In this document: positions 8,940 to 18,090 of the stretch, in pieces | Numbering within the stretch: position 1 is the stretch's first letter | Layout of the letters: every line of letters starts with the position of its first letter | Assembly (NCBI RefSeq): GCF_900142575.1 | Contig: NZ_FRBI01000003.1 | Span: 105,926-169,925, forward strand | Length of the DNA: 64,000 nt | Direction of reading: 5' to 3' | Origin: Actinacidiphila paucisporea | Lineage (GTDB): Bacteria > Actinomycetota > Actinomycetes > Streptomycetales > Streptomycetaceae | The notes under the pieces: model-generated | Databases searched by the model: none | Told to the model about the DNA's origin: nothing | What the model saw: the letters and a program-made list of their open reading frames with translations, nothing else | Translations under genes and position numbers: made by a program

Positions 8940-10972
8940 CCGGGCAGCCCGACGAGCGGCAGCCCACCGGGCGGCTTACCCAACGGCTCGGCGACCGCCT
9001 CGCCTTCGGCGGCGACTACAACCCCGAGCAGTGGGACGAGGCCGTCTGGAAGGAGGACGACCTGTTGATGCGCTGGGCGCACGTCAACCTCGCCACGGTC
9101 GGCGTCTTCTCCTGGGCGCTGCTCGAACCCGAGGAGGGCCGCTACGACTTCGGCTGGCTCGACGCGCACCTGGACCGGCTGCACGCCGCCGGTGTCGCCG
9201 TCGACCTGGCGACGCCCACCGCGTCACCGCCCCCGTGGTTCACCTTCGCCCACCCCGACGCGATGCCGGTCACCGCCGAGGGCGTACGCCTCACGCACGG
9301 CAGCCGGGACACGTACTGCCTGGCCGCGCCCGCCTACCGGCAGGCGGCGCTGCGGATCGCCACCGCGCTGGCCGAGCGCTACGGCCGCCACCCGGCGGTC
9401 GCGATGTGGCACGTCCACAACGAATACGCCACCGTCTGCTGGTGCGACCACGCGGCGGCGGCCTTCCGGACGTGGCTCCGCGCCCGCCACGGCACCCTCG
9501 ACGCGCTCAACGAGGCCTGGGGCACGGCTTTCTGGAGCCAGCGCTACCTCTCCTGGGAGGAGATCCTGCCGCCGCGCGCCACCCAGTGGCACCGCAACCC
9601 CGGGCTCGCCCTGGACTACCGGCGGTTCTGGTCCGACGAGGCGCTGGCCGCCTACCGCGAGCAGCGCGACGCGATCCGCGCCCGCACCACCGCGGACCGG
9701 CCGATCACCACCAACCTGATGCTGCCCGGCTACCAGGTGCTCGACCTGTGGTCCTTCGGCCGCGAGGTCGACGTCGTCGGCATCGACCACTATCCGTGCG
9801 CGCCGGGCCGGGACGCCGCCGCCGACACCGCTTTCGGCGCCGACCGGGCCCGCTCCTTCGGCGGCGGCAAGCCCTGGCTGCTGATCGAGCAGGGCGCCAA
9901 CACCGTCTACACCGGCGACCGCACGCTGCCCAAGGAACCGGGCGACATCCTGCGCCACTCGCTGGCGCACATCGCCCACGGCTCGGACGGCGCGCTGTTC
10001 TTCCAGTGGCGCCAGTCGAAGGCCGGCGCCGAGCTGTGGCACTCGGCGATGGTCCCGCACGCCGGACCCGACTCGCGGATCTTCCGCGAAGTGGCGGACA
10101 CCGGGGCGGCGTTGGACCGGCTCTGGGAGGTCGCCGGCTCCCTCGTCCGGGCGCGGGCAGCCGTGCTGCACGACTCCGACTGCTGGTGGGCGCTGGACGG
10201 CCAGGGCCTGCCGTCGGCATCCCTCGACTACCACGGCGAACTGCGCCGCGCGCACCGGGCGTTGTGGGACGCCGGCGTCACCACCGACTTCGCCCACCCC
10301 GCCGGCCCCGACCTGTCCCGCTACCGGCTGCTCGTCGCCCCCGCCCTGCCCCTGCTGTCCGACGCCGCCGCCGAGTCGCTGCGCGCCTGGGTCCACGCCG
10401 GCGGCACCCTGCTGGTCCAGCACTTCGCGGGCGTCGTCGACGAGCGCCACCACGCCCGGCTCGGCGGCTACCCCGCGGAGCCGTTGCGCGAAGCCCTCGG
10501 CGTACGGGTCGAGGAATTCCGGCCGCTCGCCGCCGGTGCGGTCCTGCGCCTGTCCGACGGCTCGACGTCCACGGCGTGGAGCGAGTCGCTGCGGCTGACC
10601 GCCCCGGCCGAGGCGGTCGCGTCCTACACCGGGGGCATGCTCGCCGACCGGCCCGCCGTGACCCGCCACCCCTACGGCAGCGGCACCGCCTGGTACGCCT
10701 CCACCCGGCTGGACGCGGCCGCGTACGACGCCCTGGTCGCCCGTCTGCTGGCCGAAGCCGGCATCCGCCCCGAGATCCCGCTGCCCCCGGGCGTCGAGGC
10801 GATCCGCCGCCACTCCCCGTCCGGCGGCCCGAGCTGGCTCTTCCTCCTCAACCACACCGCCGCCCCGGCCACCGTCCAGGCCGACGGCCACGACCTCCTG
10901 ACCGCCCGCCCCGTGCCCGCCGCGGGCCTCACCCTCCCGCCGGGCGGCGCGGCGGTCCTCCGCCAGGGCTGA
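8936..10972 (+). CDS. GH42 beta-galactosidase
   Basis: This 678-aa protein starts at GTG 8936, overlapping the GH31 stop by four bases. GH42 features are clear: GGDYNPEQW at the N-terminus, HVHNEY with the acid/base Glu near residue 163, IEQGAN with the nucleophile Glu near residue 318, and a CWC segment that may be part of a metal site. The central trimerisation domain and a short C-terminal beta domain follow. There is no export signal, so it hydrolyses terminal beta-galactosides inside the cell. With the GH31 and GH3 enzymes it completes the set needed to dismantle galactosylated xyloglucan oligosaccharides; an arabinogalactan-oligosaccharide role is the main alternative. Confidence 0.92.
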   Translation: MTGQPDERQPTGRLTQRLGDRLAFGGDYNPEQWDEAVWKEDDLLMRWAHVNLATVGVFSWALLEPEEGRYDFGWLDAHLDRLHAAGVAVDLATPTASPPPWFTFAHPDAMPVTAEGVRLTHGSRDTYCLAAPAYRQAALRIATALAERYGRHPAVAMWHVHNEYATVCWCDHAAAAFRTWLRARHGTLDALNEAWGTAFWSQRYLSWEEILPPRATQWHRNPGLALDYRRFWSDEALAAYREQRDAIRARTTADRPITTNLMLPGYQVLDLWSFGREVDVVGIDHYPCAPGRDAAADTAFGADRARSFGGGKPWLLIEQGANTVYTGDRTLPKEPGDILRHSLAHIAHGSDGALFFQWRQSKAGAELWHSAMVPHAGPDSRIFREVADTGAALDRLWEVAGSLVRARAAVLHDSDCWWALDGQGLPSASLDYHGELRRAHRALWDAGVTTDFAHPAGPDLSRYRLLVAPALPLLSDAAAESLRAWVHAGGTLLVQHFAGVVDERHHARLGGYPAEPLREALGVRVEEFRPLAAGAVLRLSDGSTSTAWSESLRLTAPAEAVASYTGGMLADRPAVTRHPYGSGTAWYASTRLDAAAYDALVARLLAEAGIRPEIPLPPGVEAIRRHSPSGGPSWLFLLNHTAAPATVQADGHDLLTARPVPAAGLTLPPGGAAVLRQG

Positions 10973-10998
10973 GCCCAGGGCTGAGTCCAGGGCTGAGT
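10963..10998. repeat. 12-bp tandem repeat joining two convergent gene ends
   Basis: Three consecutive units of CCAGGGCTGAGY run from the last codons of the GH42 gene (which ends inside the first unit) to the stop codon of the convergent WD40 gene. Each unit supplies a TGA in the plus direction, so the repeat creates back-up stop codons for the GH42 gene. Confidence 0.8.
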
Positions 10999-13900
10999 CA
11001 GCGCCGCGCCGGGCAGGCCGCGGGGAGTGTCTGCTGCGGGAGGTAGCGCGCGGTCTCCTGCCGCGTCGGGTCGCGGTCGACCGCCTTGCACACGGCCGTG
11101 ATCGCCGCGGCCGGGCCGGGCAGCGCCACGGTCCAGCCGAGGACGGTGCCGTCGGAGGAGACGGTCGCCAGCCGCGTGCCGTCGGGGCTGAGCGCCACGG
11201 AGGCCACCACGCCCGAGCCGGTGTTCAGCGTCGTACGGACCTGTCCGGTGGCGACGTCCCACAGGCGGACGGTCCCGTTGGCGTCACCGACCGCCAGCGT
11301 GCGGCCGTCGGCGCTGAAGGCGACGGCTGTCGCCTGCGATGTACTCGCGGTCAGGACCGCGGACCGGCGGCCGGAGCGTACGTCCCACAGCGAGGTGGTT
11401 CCGTCGTCACCGCCCGCGGCCACGAGCCGCCCGTCGGGGCTGAAGGCCACCGACGCGGGGGCGGCTTCCTGCGGAAGCCGGCTCTCCTTCGCCTTGGCGG
11501 GCAGGGCGAAGCTCCGCACGGTGCGACCGGTGGCCGTGTCCACCAACAGGACCCTCGCGTCGTCGCGTTCCGCCAGGGTCCGGCCGTCCGGGCTGAGCAC
11601 GTAGCCGGTGAACGCGACATCGCCTGCGGCCTTCCACTTCGCGGGGTGGGAATCGCGGGCGGCCGCGTCCCACACCCGCACCGAACGGGAGATATCGCCG
11701 GCCGGCCGGTTCTGCTCGACGACGGAGGTGACCACGGTGCGCCCGTCCGCGCTGATCGCCGTCGCGTCCGCTGTGCTGTCGATGACGCGGCTGCTGCGGG
11801 TGGCGGCGTCCCAGAGCGTCGCGCCGTGCTCCCCCATCCCCACGATGCTGCGGCCGTCCGCGTCGGCCCCCACCCGGTGCACCGGGGCCCTGCCGCCCGG
11901 CTTGCCGAGGGTCGCCGCCCGCCGCCACGAATCGGTCGCCCACAGGCCCACGGTGCCGTCGGCCTGCCCGGTGGCCAGTAGGCGGCCCCTCTGGGCGAAG
12001 ACCGCGCCGGCCGCCCGGCCCCTCCGGGGGCCCGCGCCCTCCAGGACGGTGGCGGCCATGCCCTCGGTGGTGAAGAGCCGGACCGTGCCGTCCGCGGCCC
12101 CGGCCGCCAGCGTGCCGTCGTCGTCGCTGAAGGCCAGCGCGCTGATCGCACCGCTGTAGTCGTTGAAGGCCGTCTGGCTGCGGCCGGTGGCGGCGTCCAG
12201 CAGCTGCACGGTCCCGTCGCCCGAGCCGGTGGCCACGAGCCTGCCGTCCGGGCTCATCGCGACGATCCTCGCGACGGCACCCGCGGCGTCCGCGGTCCTG
12301 GTGGCGGCGACGAGGGCCGTCGGGGGCCCGCCGCCGGCCCAGCGCCAGATCCAGACGCCGCCGTCGGTGGTGCCGATGGCCACGGTGCGGCCGTCACCGC
12401 TGAAGGCCAGCGATCCCCAGGGCAGCGTCGTCGTCGCGAGCCGCCGCCCCGTGACGGTGTCGAACAGGCCGATGCCGCGGGTGCCCGAGGCGGCAACGAT
12501 GTGCCCGTCCGGGCTCACGGCGTCCAGGTTGCGCCAGCCGGGGACGGCCGTACGGGAGCGGCCGGTGCCGGTGTCCCAGGACTCGATGCCGTCCCGCTCG
12601 TCGGGAGCATAGGAGATCATCGTGCGCCCGTCGGCGTCCAGCCGGGTGCCGTCGCCGAACGACCTGCTGTCCTGCGTGAAGCCCGGGACAGCCGTACGCG
12701 CACGGCCGCTCGCGAGATCCGTCGTGACGACCCGCGCGTTGGCGTAACTGCTGACGAGGGTGCGGTCGTCGCGGCTGAAGGCCATCGCGACCGTCGTCGG
12801 CGTTCCCATGCCCGCGGGCAGGTCGCGGTCGGTGAGGACGTCCCTGGTCCGGCCGGTGGCGAGGTCGGCGCTGAAGGCCGTGCCCCCTTCCCCGCTCCAG
12901 GCCAGGGAGCGGCCGTCATGGCTGAAGGCAAGGCTCTGGACCGCCCCGGCGTCCCCGCTGAGCCGCTGCCGCAGCGGCGCGTCGGCGGCACGGTAGAGGC
13001 CGGCGGTCGCCTCGGCGGTCGGGCTGACGCGGTAGGCCTGCACCGCGAGCAGCATGCCAAGTTCGGTGTCCGTACTCATCACCGACGCGGACTGGGCGGC
13101 GAGTTGGCGCGACAGGGTCACCCGCTGCGTGGCGACCGCCTCCCGCCGCGCGGCGTCACTGACCCGGCTCTGCCGCCACGCGACCATCCCGGCGGTGACC
13201 GCCAGCACGAGCAGCACCGACAGGGTCACGGTGAGCGCCCGCAGGCTCCGGCTGGCCCGGGCGGCGAGCCGGATCTCCTGCTCGCGCGCCGCGACACTGG
13301 CGTCGAGGAAGGCCGCTTCCAGCGCGGTGAGCCCGTCCCGCCCGTCCGGCCCGTCCCGTCCTTCAGGCCCGAAGGCGTCCTGAGCGGCGGCGAGCCGGCT
13401 CCCCCGGTAGAGGGCCCCGGGATCCCGTTCGAGCGCCCGCCACGCCCGGGCGGCCTCGGTGAGCCGCCGATGCACCCGCAACCGCTCCCGATCCTCCTCG
13501 ACCCACGCCCGGTAACGCGGCCAGGCGGAGATCACGGCTTCGTGCGCGAGGTCGACGGTGTCCCCGTCCGCGGTCAACAGCCGCGCTTGCACGAGCAACT
13601 CCAACACGACGGCGGTCTCGCTCGACCCGGGCCCGCCGGGGTCACCGCCGGACGCGGGCGCGGGTGCGGCCCCCGCGCCCGAGGCCGGTTCGAGTTCGGC
13701 GCGGTCGGTGGGGCGGCGGGTGTCCTGGGCGCCGTCGCCCGGGGTGACCAGGCGGAGGAAGATGCGGCGGGCGGTGGCGGCCTGGGAGGGGGAGAGGCGG
13801 CCGTAGAGGCTTTCCGCGGTGGCGGCGATCGCCCCGTGGATGCCGCCGGCGGCCTCGTACATCGTCTCGGTCAGCGCCCGGCCGCGGCGACGGCGCCAGG

Positions 13901-14882
13901 TCTCCAGGAGCGCGTGGGAGACCAGCGGCAGGCTGCCCGGCTCCTTCTCGGCCTCGCGGACGATCCGCGCCGTCAGCGACCGCTCCACGATCAGCCCGGC
14001 GGCCGCGGCCGGCTTCACGATGGCCTCGCGCAGCGCCGCGGGGCCCATCGGTGCGACCAGCAGCACCGCGTCCCGCAAGGCCTCGACCAGTGCCGGGTGT
14101 TCGGCGCAGCGGCCGAAGAAGTCGGCCCGCACCGCGATCACCACCCGCAGCCGCCCGCCGGGCCGGGCCGCGGCGAGCAGCAGGTCGAGGAACGCGGCGC
14201 GTTCCTCCGCGTCGGCGGTGAGGGTGAACACCTCCTCGAACTGGTCGACGATGACGACCGCGTCGCCGTCCTCCTCCCGCTCGGGCGCCGGCAGCGCGGC
14301 CAGGGCGCCGGCCGGCGCCGCCGGGCGAGGGCCCGGCGTGAGGATGCGAATGGCGGAAGGACGCGCCCCGGCGCCGTCTCCGGACCGCAGCGCGGGTATC
14401 AACCCGGCGCGCAGCAGCGAGGACTTGCCGCTGCCCGAAGCACCCACCACCGCGACGAGCCGTTCCTCGCCCAGCTTTTCCACCAGCCGGGCGACCAATT
14501 CGTCGCGCCCGAAGAAGAGTTCCCTGTCCTGCGCCTCGAACCGCCGCAGGCCGCGGTAAGGCGCGGCGGAGTCCGCCTCGCGGTCCGGCGGCCACGCTCC
14601 CATCGCCTCCCCGCTCGCGACGTCGCGCCAGCGCCGCTCCCACCGCTCGACCTGCTCGGCGTCCCCGCCACAGGCCTGTACATACGCCCGCAGTGTCGGC
14701 AGCGACGGCAGCCGTATGCCGCCCGCCGCCTGCGACAGCGTGCTCGCGCCCGCACCGGTGAGCCGGGCCATCTCCCGATAGGTGGGACTGCCCGCCTCCA
14801 CCCGCAACTTCCGCAACTCGTATGCCAGTTGCTGGACCGGCCCGGTCTCGGGGTCCAGCAGACCCTCCGGACGCCCCGCCAT
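10998..14882 (-). CDS. XRE-HTH / nSTAND NTPase / WD40-repeat membrane protein
   Basis: This 1294-aa protein starts at ATG 14882, preceded by GGGGGAG. Domain order: an XRE-type helix-turn-helix (about 16-72), then a conserved linker with YRGLRRF and FFGRDE. A STAND-class P-loop NTPase follows, with Walker A GASGSGKS (about 147-154) and Walker B VIVDQFEE (about 210-217), then helical NTPase and sensor subdomains. A single transmembrane helix lies at about 549-569. From about residue 640 to the end there is a long series of WD40 repeats (FSPDGR.LA and SxDGTVxLW repeated), enough for two propellers. Proteins of this architecture are common in streptomycetes and are thought to be ligand- or partner-sensing signal switches. 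The target is unknown. It is divergent from the penicillin-binding protein gene, with 186 bp between starts. Confidence 0.88.
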   Translation of the reverse strand: MAGRPEGLLDPETGPVQQLAYELRKLRVEAGSPTYREMARLTGAGASTLSQAAGGIRLPSLPTLRAYVQACGGDAEQVERWERRWRDVASGEAMGAWPPDREADSAAPYRGLRRFEAQDRELFFGRDELVARLVEKLGEERLVAVVGASGSGKSSLLRAGLIPALRSGDGAGARPSAIRILTPGPRPAAPAGALAALPAPEREEDGDAVVIVDQFEEVFTLTADAEERAAFLDLLLAAARPGGRLRVVIAVRADFFGRCAEHPALVEALRDAVLLVAPMGPAALREAIVKPAAAAGLIVERSLTARIVREAEKEPGSLPLVSHALLETWRRRRGRALTETMYEAAGGIHGAIAATAESLYGRLSPSQAATARRIFLRLVTPGDGAQDTRRPTDRAELEPASGAGAAPAPASGGDPGGPGSSETAVVLELLVQARLLTADGDTVDLAHEAVISAWPRYRAWVEEDRERLRVHRRLTEAARAWRALERDPGALYRGSRLAAAQDAFGPEGRDGPDGRDGLTALEAAFLDASVAAREQEIRLAARASRSLRALTVTLSVLLVLAVTAGMVAWRQSRVSDAARREAVATQRVTLSRQLAAQSASVMSTDTELGMLLAVQAYRVSPTAEATAGLYRAADAPLRQRLSGDAGAVQSLAFSHDGRSLAWSGEGGTAFSADLATGRTRDVLTDRDLPAGMGTPTTVAMAFSRDDRTLVSSYANARVVTTDLASGRARTAVPGFTQDSRSFGDGTRLDADGRTMISYAPDERDGIESWDTGTGRSRTAVPGWRNLDAVSPDGHIVAASGTRGIGLFDTVTGRRLATTTLPWGSLAFSGDGRTVAIGTTDGGVWIWRWAGGGPPTALVAATRTADAAGAVARIVAMSPDGRLVATGSGDGTVQLLDAATGRSQTAFNDYSGAISALAFSDDDGTLAAGAADGTVRLFTTEGMAATVLEGAGPRRGRAAGAVFAQRGRLLATGQADGTVGLWATDSWRRAATLGKPGGRAPVHRVGADADGRSIVGMGEHGATLWDAATRSSRVIDSTADATAISADGRTVVTSVVEQNRPAGDISRSVRVWDAAARDSHPAKWKAAGDVAFTGYVLSPDGRTLAERDDARVLLVDTATGRTVRSFALPAKAKESRLPQEAAPASVAFSPDGRLVAAGGDDGTTSLWDVRSGRRSAVLTASTSQATAVAFSADGRTLAVGDANGTVRLWDVATGQVRTTLNTGSGVVASVALSPDGTRLATVSSDGTVLGWTVALPGPAAAITAVCKAVDRDPTRQETARYLPQQTLPAACPARR

Positions 14883-15068
14883 GTGCTCCCCCGCCCTGTC
14901 AACCCGCCCCCCGACGGCCACCGACCCGCACGCTACGGCCGGCGGTTGCGTGCAGCAAGTGCGCCCCCTTCCAGGCGGATCGCGTAGATCCGCCTGGCGC
15001 AGGGGGCGGTCATTCAATTCCGGCGCTGCTGGACTGGCGAGGTCGGCACATCAAGGGGGAGTTGGGTC

Positions 15069-16730
15069 ATGCCCGTCGCCAGGGGAGTCAAAGTCGGCGT
15101 TGTCGGCGGGGTGTTCACCGCGATGGTGGCCGTCGCCGCTGTCGGCGCGTACAACATCTACACGGCCCTCGACAGTGAGGAGGGCGGCAGCACGCCCGGC
15201 GCGGGCACCCGGGCGGCCGCAGCCGGGCGCGGCGACCAGGACGCCGCCAAGCCCCTGACCCGCAAGGAGATCAGCGCCGCCGCGTCCGATTTCCTGGCCG
15301 CGTGGTCGTCGGGCGACACCGCGGCGGCCGGCGCGCTGACCGACTCGCCTTCCACCGCGTCCACCGCGCTGACGAGTTACGCCACCGGCGCGCACATCGA
15401 CTCGGTGCGGATCACACCGGGCGCCGCGACGGCGGGCGGCGAGCACTTCACGATCGCCGCGCACATCACCTACCAGGCGCTGACGTCCACCTGGACGTAC
15501 GGCTCCTCGCTCACCGTCACCCGCAACACCGCGGGGGACCCGGCGGTCGCCTGGTCGCCGTCCGTGCTCCACCCGGGGCTCGCCGACGGCGACACCCTCC
15601 TGACCAGCACCGCGGACGCGCCCGACCTGGAGGTCACCGACCGCCGGAACACCGTGCTGACCGGGGCCGCCTACCCGTCGCTCACCCGCATCATCGCCGA
15701 CCTGGGAGAGCGCTACGGCAAGCAGCTCAGCGGCGGCACACCCTCGGTCGGGACGTGGATCCGCAAGGCCGACGGGTCGACCGGGCAGCCGCTGCACGTC
15801 CTGCGCAAAGGCAGCGGCGTGCGGCTGAGGACGACGCTGGACGCCACGCTCCAGACGGCGGCGGAGAAGGCCGTGGCCGGGAAGAGCGGCGCGGGCGTCA
15901 CCGCGCTCGACACCCGCAGCGGCGCGATCCTCGCCATCGCCTACAGCCCGGCGGACGGCGAGGACACGGCGCTGATGGAGGCCTCCGCGCCCGGCTCGAC
16001 CTTCAAGATCGTCACCGCGGCCGCGCTGCTGAACTCCGGCATGACGCCCGCCTCCCCCGCGCGCTGCCTAAGCCAGGACAACATCGCCAACGGCCGGGTG
16101 TACCACAACGACACGCCCACCCTGCACAAGGCCGACGCCACCCTCGAATGGGACTTCGCGCAGTCCTGCAACACCGGCTTCATCCACCACGCCGACGCAC
16201 TCGGCCCCCACGGACTGCGCGACACCGCGGCGAAGTTCGGCCTCACCCAGGAGTGGAACGTCGGCACGCCGACCGCCGAGGGCCAGCCGAGCATGCCGGA
16301 CACCAGCGTTCCCGACGAGCTGACGTCGGAGATGATCGGCCAGGGGGAGTTGCGGATGAGCCCGCTCGTCATGGCCTCCGTCGCCGCGACCGCCACGAGC
16401 GGCGACTTCCACCAGCCGCTGATCGTGGACAAGAGCCTGGTCCACGAGCCGATCGCCAAGGCGTCCGGCCTCTCCGGCCGGACCTCCGCCGCCCTGCGCC
16501 AGATGATGCGCAGCGCCGTCACGACCGGCACGGCGAGCGCGGTGATGCGCGGCTTCGGCCCGGACTCGGGCGCGAAGACCGGCTCCGCCGAGGTGTCGGG
16601 CCAGGACACCACCAACGGCTGGTTCACCGCCTACGCCGGCCACGTCGCGGCGGCAGCCGTCGTCCACGACGCGGGCCACGGCAACACGTCGGCGGGGCCG
16701 ATCGTGGCGGCGGTGCTGCGCGCGGGCTGA
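15069..16730 (+). CDS. Penicillin-binding transpeptidase with MecA_N-like (NTF2) domain
   Basis: This 553-aa protein starts at ATG 15069 after AAGGGGGAG. One N-terminal membrane anchor (about residues 9-28) leads to an extracytoplasmic NTF2/MecA_N-like domain (about 55-170), a linker, and the transpeptidase domain. The three active-site motifs are complete: STFK (Ser about 310), SCN (about 366) and KTG (about 503). It lacks the glycosyltransferase domain of class A enzymes, so it is a class B-like DD-transpeptidase acting in peptidoglycan cross-linking. The compact N-terminus resembles the extra PbpA-like proteins that streptomycetes carry in several copies. Its divergent neighbour is the nSTAND/WD40 protein, which might respond to cell-envelope state; that link is inference. 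Confidence 0.92.
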   Translation: MPVARGVKVGVVGGVFTAMVAVAAVGAYNIYTALDSEEGGSTPGAGTRAAAAGRGDQDAAKPLTRKEISAAASDFLAAWSSGDTAAAGALTDSPSTASTALTSYATGAHIDSVRITPGAATAGGEHFTIAAHITYQALTSTWTYGSSLTVTRNTAGDPAVAWSPSVLHPGLADGDTLLTSTADAPDLEVTDRRNTVLTGAAYPSLTRIIADLGERYGKQLSGGTPSVGTWIRKADGSTGQPLHVLRKGSGVRLRTTLDATLQTAAEKAVAGKSGAGVTALDTRSGAILAIAYSPADGEDTALMEASAPGSTFKIVTAAALLNSGMTPASPARCLSQDNIANGRVYHNDTPTLHKADATLEWDFAQSCNTGFIHHADALGPHGLRDTAAKFGLTQEWNVGTPTAEGQPSMPDTSVPDELTSEMIGQGELRMSPLVMASVAATATSGDFHQPLIVDKSLVHEPIAKASGLSGRTSAALRQMMRSAVTTGTASAVMRGFGPDSGAKTGSAEVSGQDTTNGWFTAYAGHVAAAAVVHDAGHGNTSAGPIVAAVLRAG

Positions 16731-16817
16731 GGCGGGGGGCATACGGCCCGGGTACGGGTCCGGGGCGGCGCGGGGGCCCCGCCTCCCCCCGGCCCTGGAA
16801 CGGCCGGTCCCTGAGCG

Positions 16818-16846
16818 TTGATCGCCCGGCGGGCGGGACGTAGGTT
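16818..16846 (+). promoter_or_regulatory. Promoter giving a leaderless transcript for the LLM oxidoreductase gene
   Basis: TTGATC (16818-16823) and TAGGTT (16841-16846) are separated by 17 nt, and the ATG at 16854 begins only 7 nt after the -10 hexamer. Transcription should therefore start at or next to the initiation codon. No Shine-Dalgarno is present, which agrees with leaderless translation. Confidence 0.75.
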
Positions 16847-16853
16847 CCGGGGC

Positions 16854-17729
16854 ATGACGAACGTACGGATCGGCGTGATGTACGACCGCGACTGGGCTCC
16901 CGAGGGTCTGCCGGGGTTCGCGCGGGAGGTCGAGGCGCTCGGGGCCGACGACCTGTGGGTGGTCGAGGACCTCGGGTGGAACGGCGGGATCTCGGCGGCC
17001 GCCGTGGCGCTGGGAGCGACGCAGCGGCTGCGGGTGGGGATCGGGATCACGCCCGCGCCCCTGCGCAGCCCGGCCCTGCTCGCGATGGAACTGGCCACGC
17101 TGGCCCGGGTGTTCCCCGGTCGGCTGGTCGCCGGGATCGGCCACGGGGTGCCCGAGTGGATGGCCTCGGTCGGCGTCGCGGCCCGCTCGCCGCTCGCACT
17201 GCTGGAGGAGACCGTCACGTCGGTCCGCGCGCTGTTGCGCGGCGAGAAGGTCGAGGTCGACGGTCGCGAAGTGCACCTGGACGGCGTCCGGTTGGTTCAC
17301 CCGGCCACCGAACCGCCGCCCGTGGTCGCGGGCGTGGTGCGCCCCCGCTCGCTGGAGCTGTCCGGCCGGGTCGCCGACGGCACCCTGCTCGCCGAGGGCA
17401 ACGGCCCCGACGACCTGCACAGGGCCCTGGCCCTGATCCGCAAGGGCGCCCCCGCCCCCGGCCACACCCTGACCGTCTACGCCTACGCCTGCGTGAGCGA
17501 CGACCCCGCCCACGTCGCGGCGACCCTCGGCCCCCTGACCGAGGACCAGGGCGCCTGGCTCGGCCGCGCCCCGGAGGACGTCTTCACCGTCTCCGGCCCG
17601 CCCACGACGGCCGCCGCCCGCATCCGCGAGCTGGCCGCGTCGGGTGCGGACACGGTGGTCCTGCGCTTCTTCGGCCCCGAGCCGGCGACGCAGCTCGGAA
17701 CCGTCCTGGAGGCGCTGCGCGCCGGCTGA
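16854..17729 (+). CDS. LLM-class flavin-dependent oxidoreductase
   Basis: This 291-aa protein starts at ATG 16854, placed by the promoter whose -10 box ends seven bases before it. It has the luciferase-like monooxygenase barrel: an N-terminal strand RIGVMYDRDW, the segments LGADDLWVVEDLG and GVGITPAPLRSP, AGIGHGVPEWMASVG, and a C-terminal helix ending AGADTV-like (SGADTVVLRFFG). Members use reduced FMN or cofactor F420, the latter common in actinomycetes. The substrate cannot be inferred. The gene appears monocistronic, between the penicillin-binding protein gene and a decayed region. Confidence 0.88.
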   Translation: MTNVRIGVMYDRDWAPEGLPGFAREVEALGADDLWVVEDLGWNGGISAAAVALGATQRLRVGIGITPAPLRSPALLAMELATLARVFPGRLVAGIGHGVPEWMASVGVAARSPLALLEETVTSVRALLRGEKVEVDGREVHLDGVRLVHPATEPPPVVAGVVRPRSLELSGRVADGTLLAEGNGPDDLHRALALIRKGAPAPGHTLTVYAYACVSDDPAHVAATLGPLTEDQGAWLGRAPEDVFTVSGPPTTAAARIRELAASGADTVVLRFFGPEPATQLGTVLEALRAG

Positions 17730-17734
17730 CGGCG

Positions 17735-18090
17735 CCGGTGGCGGCCGCGCCACGCCGATGAGCGACCGTACGCGGCCGGCGCCACACGGGTGATCGTGGG
17801 GGAGGGGAAGCCGAAGCGGTCGGCGTCGACCGGGATCGTTCGTGGGCTGCGTCACGGTGATCTCGCAGCTGCCGTCGAAGCAGCTGCCCGTACCGGCGGG
17901 CGGCGCCGGGCCGGCCGTACAGGTCGTGGGCGTCGGGGCGCCGCTCGGAGCAGGGCGGCGGCGGCCGTCATACCGCTACGCGGCCTGCGGGTACGCGTAG
18001 CGCGGGTCCTGCTCCGGGGGCGGCACCGGGCCGCGCCCCCTCCGGTCACCGGTGCGACGGCAGGCGCCGGGAGGGGGTCCCGGGGTCTGA
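17735..18090 (-). pseudogene. Decayed gene for a probable secreted or linker-containing protein
   Basis: Read on the minus strand, this gap holds coding-like sequence broken twice. A piece ending DPRYAYPQAA runs into an in-frame TAG at about 17997. The same frame continues with a Pro/Thr-rich linker and GSCFDGSCEITVTQPTN. The sense reading then shifts frame to PVDADRFGFPSPTITRVA. The joined product would be a Pro-rich linker followed by a Cys-containing extracellular domain, as in C-terminal parts of actinomycete membrane or secreted proteins. No start codon with a ribosome site is visible, so only a remnant seems to be left. Confidence 0.45.

Noticed and set aside
10998..14882. Known anti-phage (Avs-like) operon
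   Set aside because: The protein has the XRE-nSTAND-WD40 layout common in streptomycete signalling, with no nuclease or effector domain and no defence genes next to it.
16731..16817. Terminator after the penicillin-binding protein gene
   Set aside because: Only very short self-complementary G/C runs are present, with no clear loop and no T tract; not distinguishable from background in this genome.
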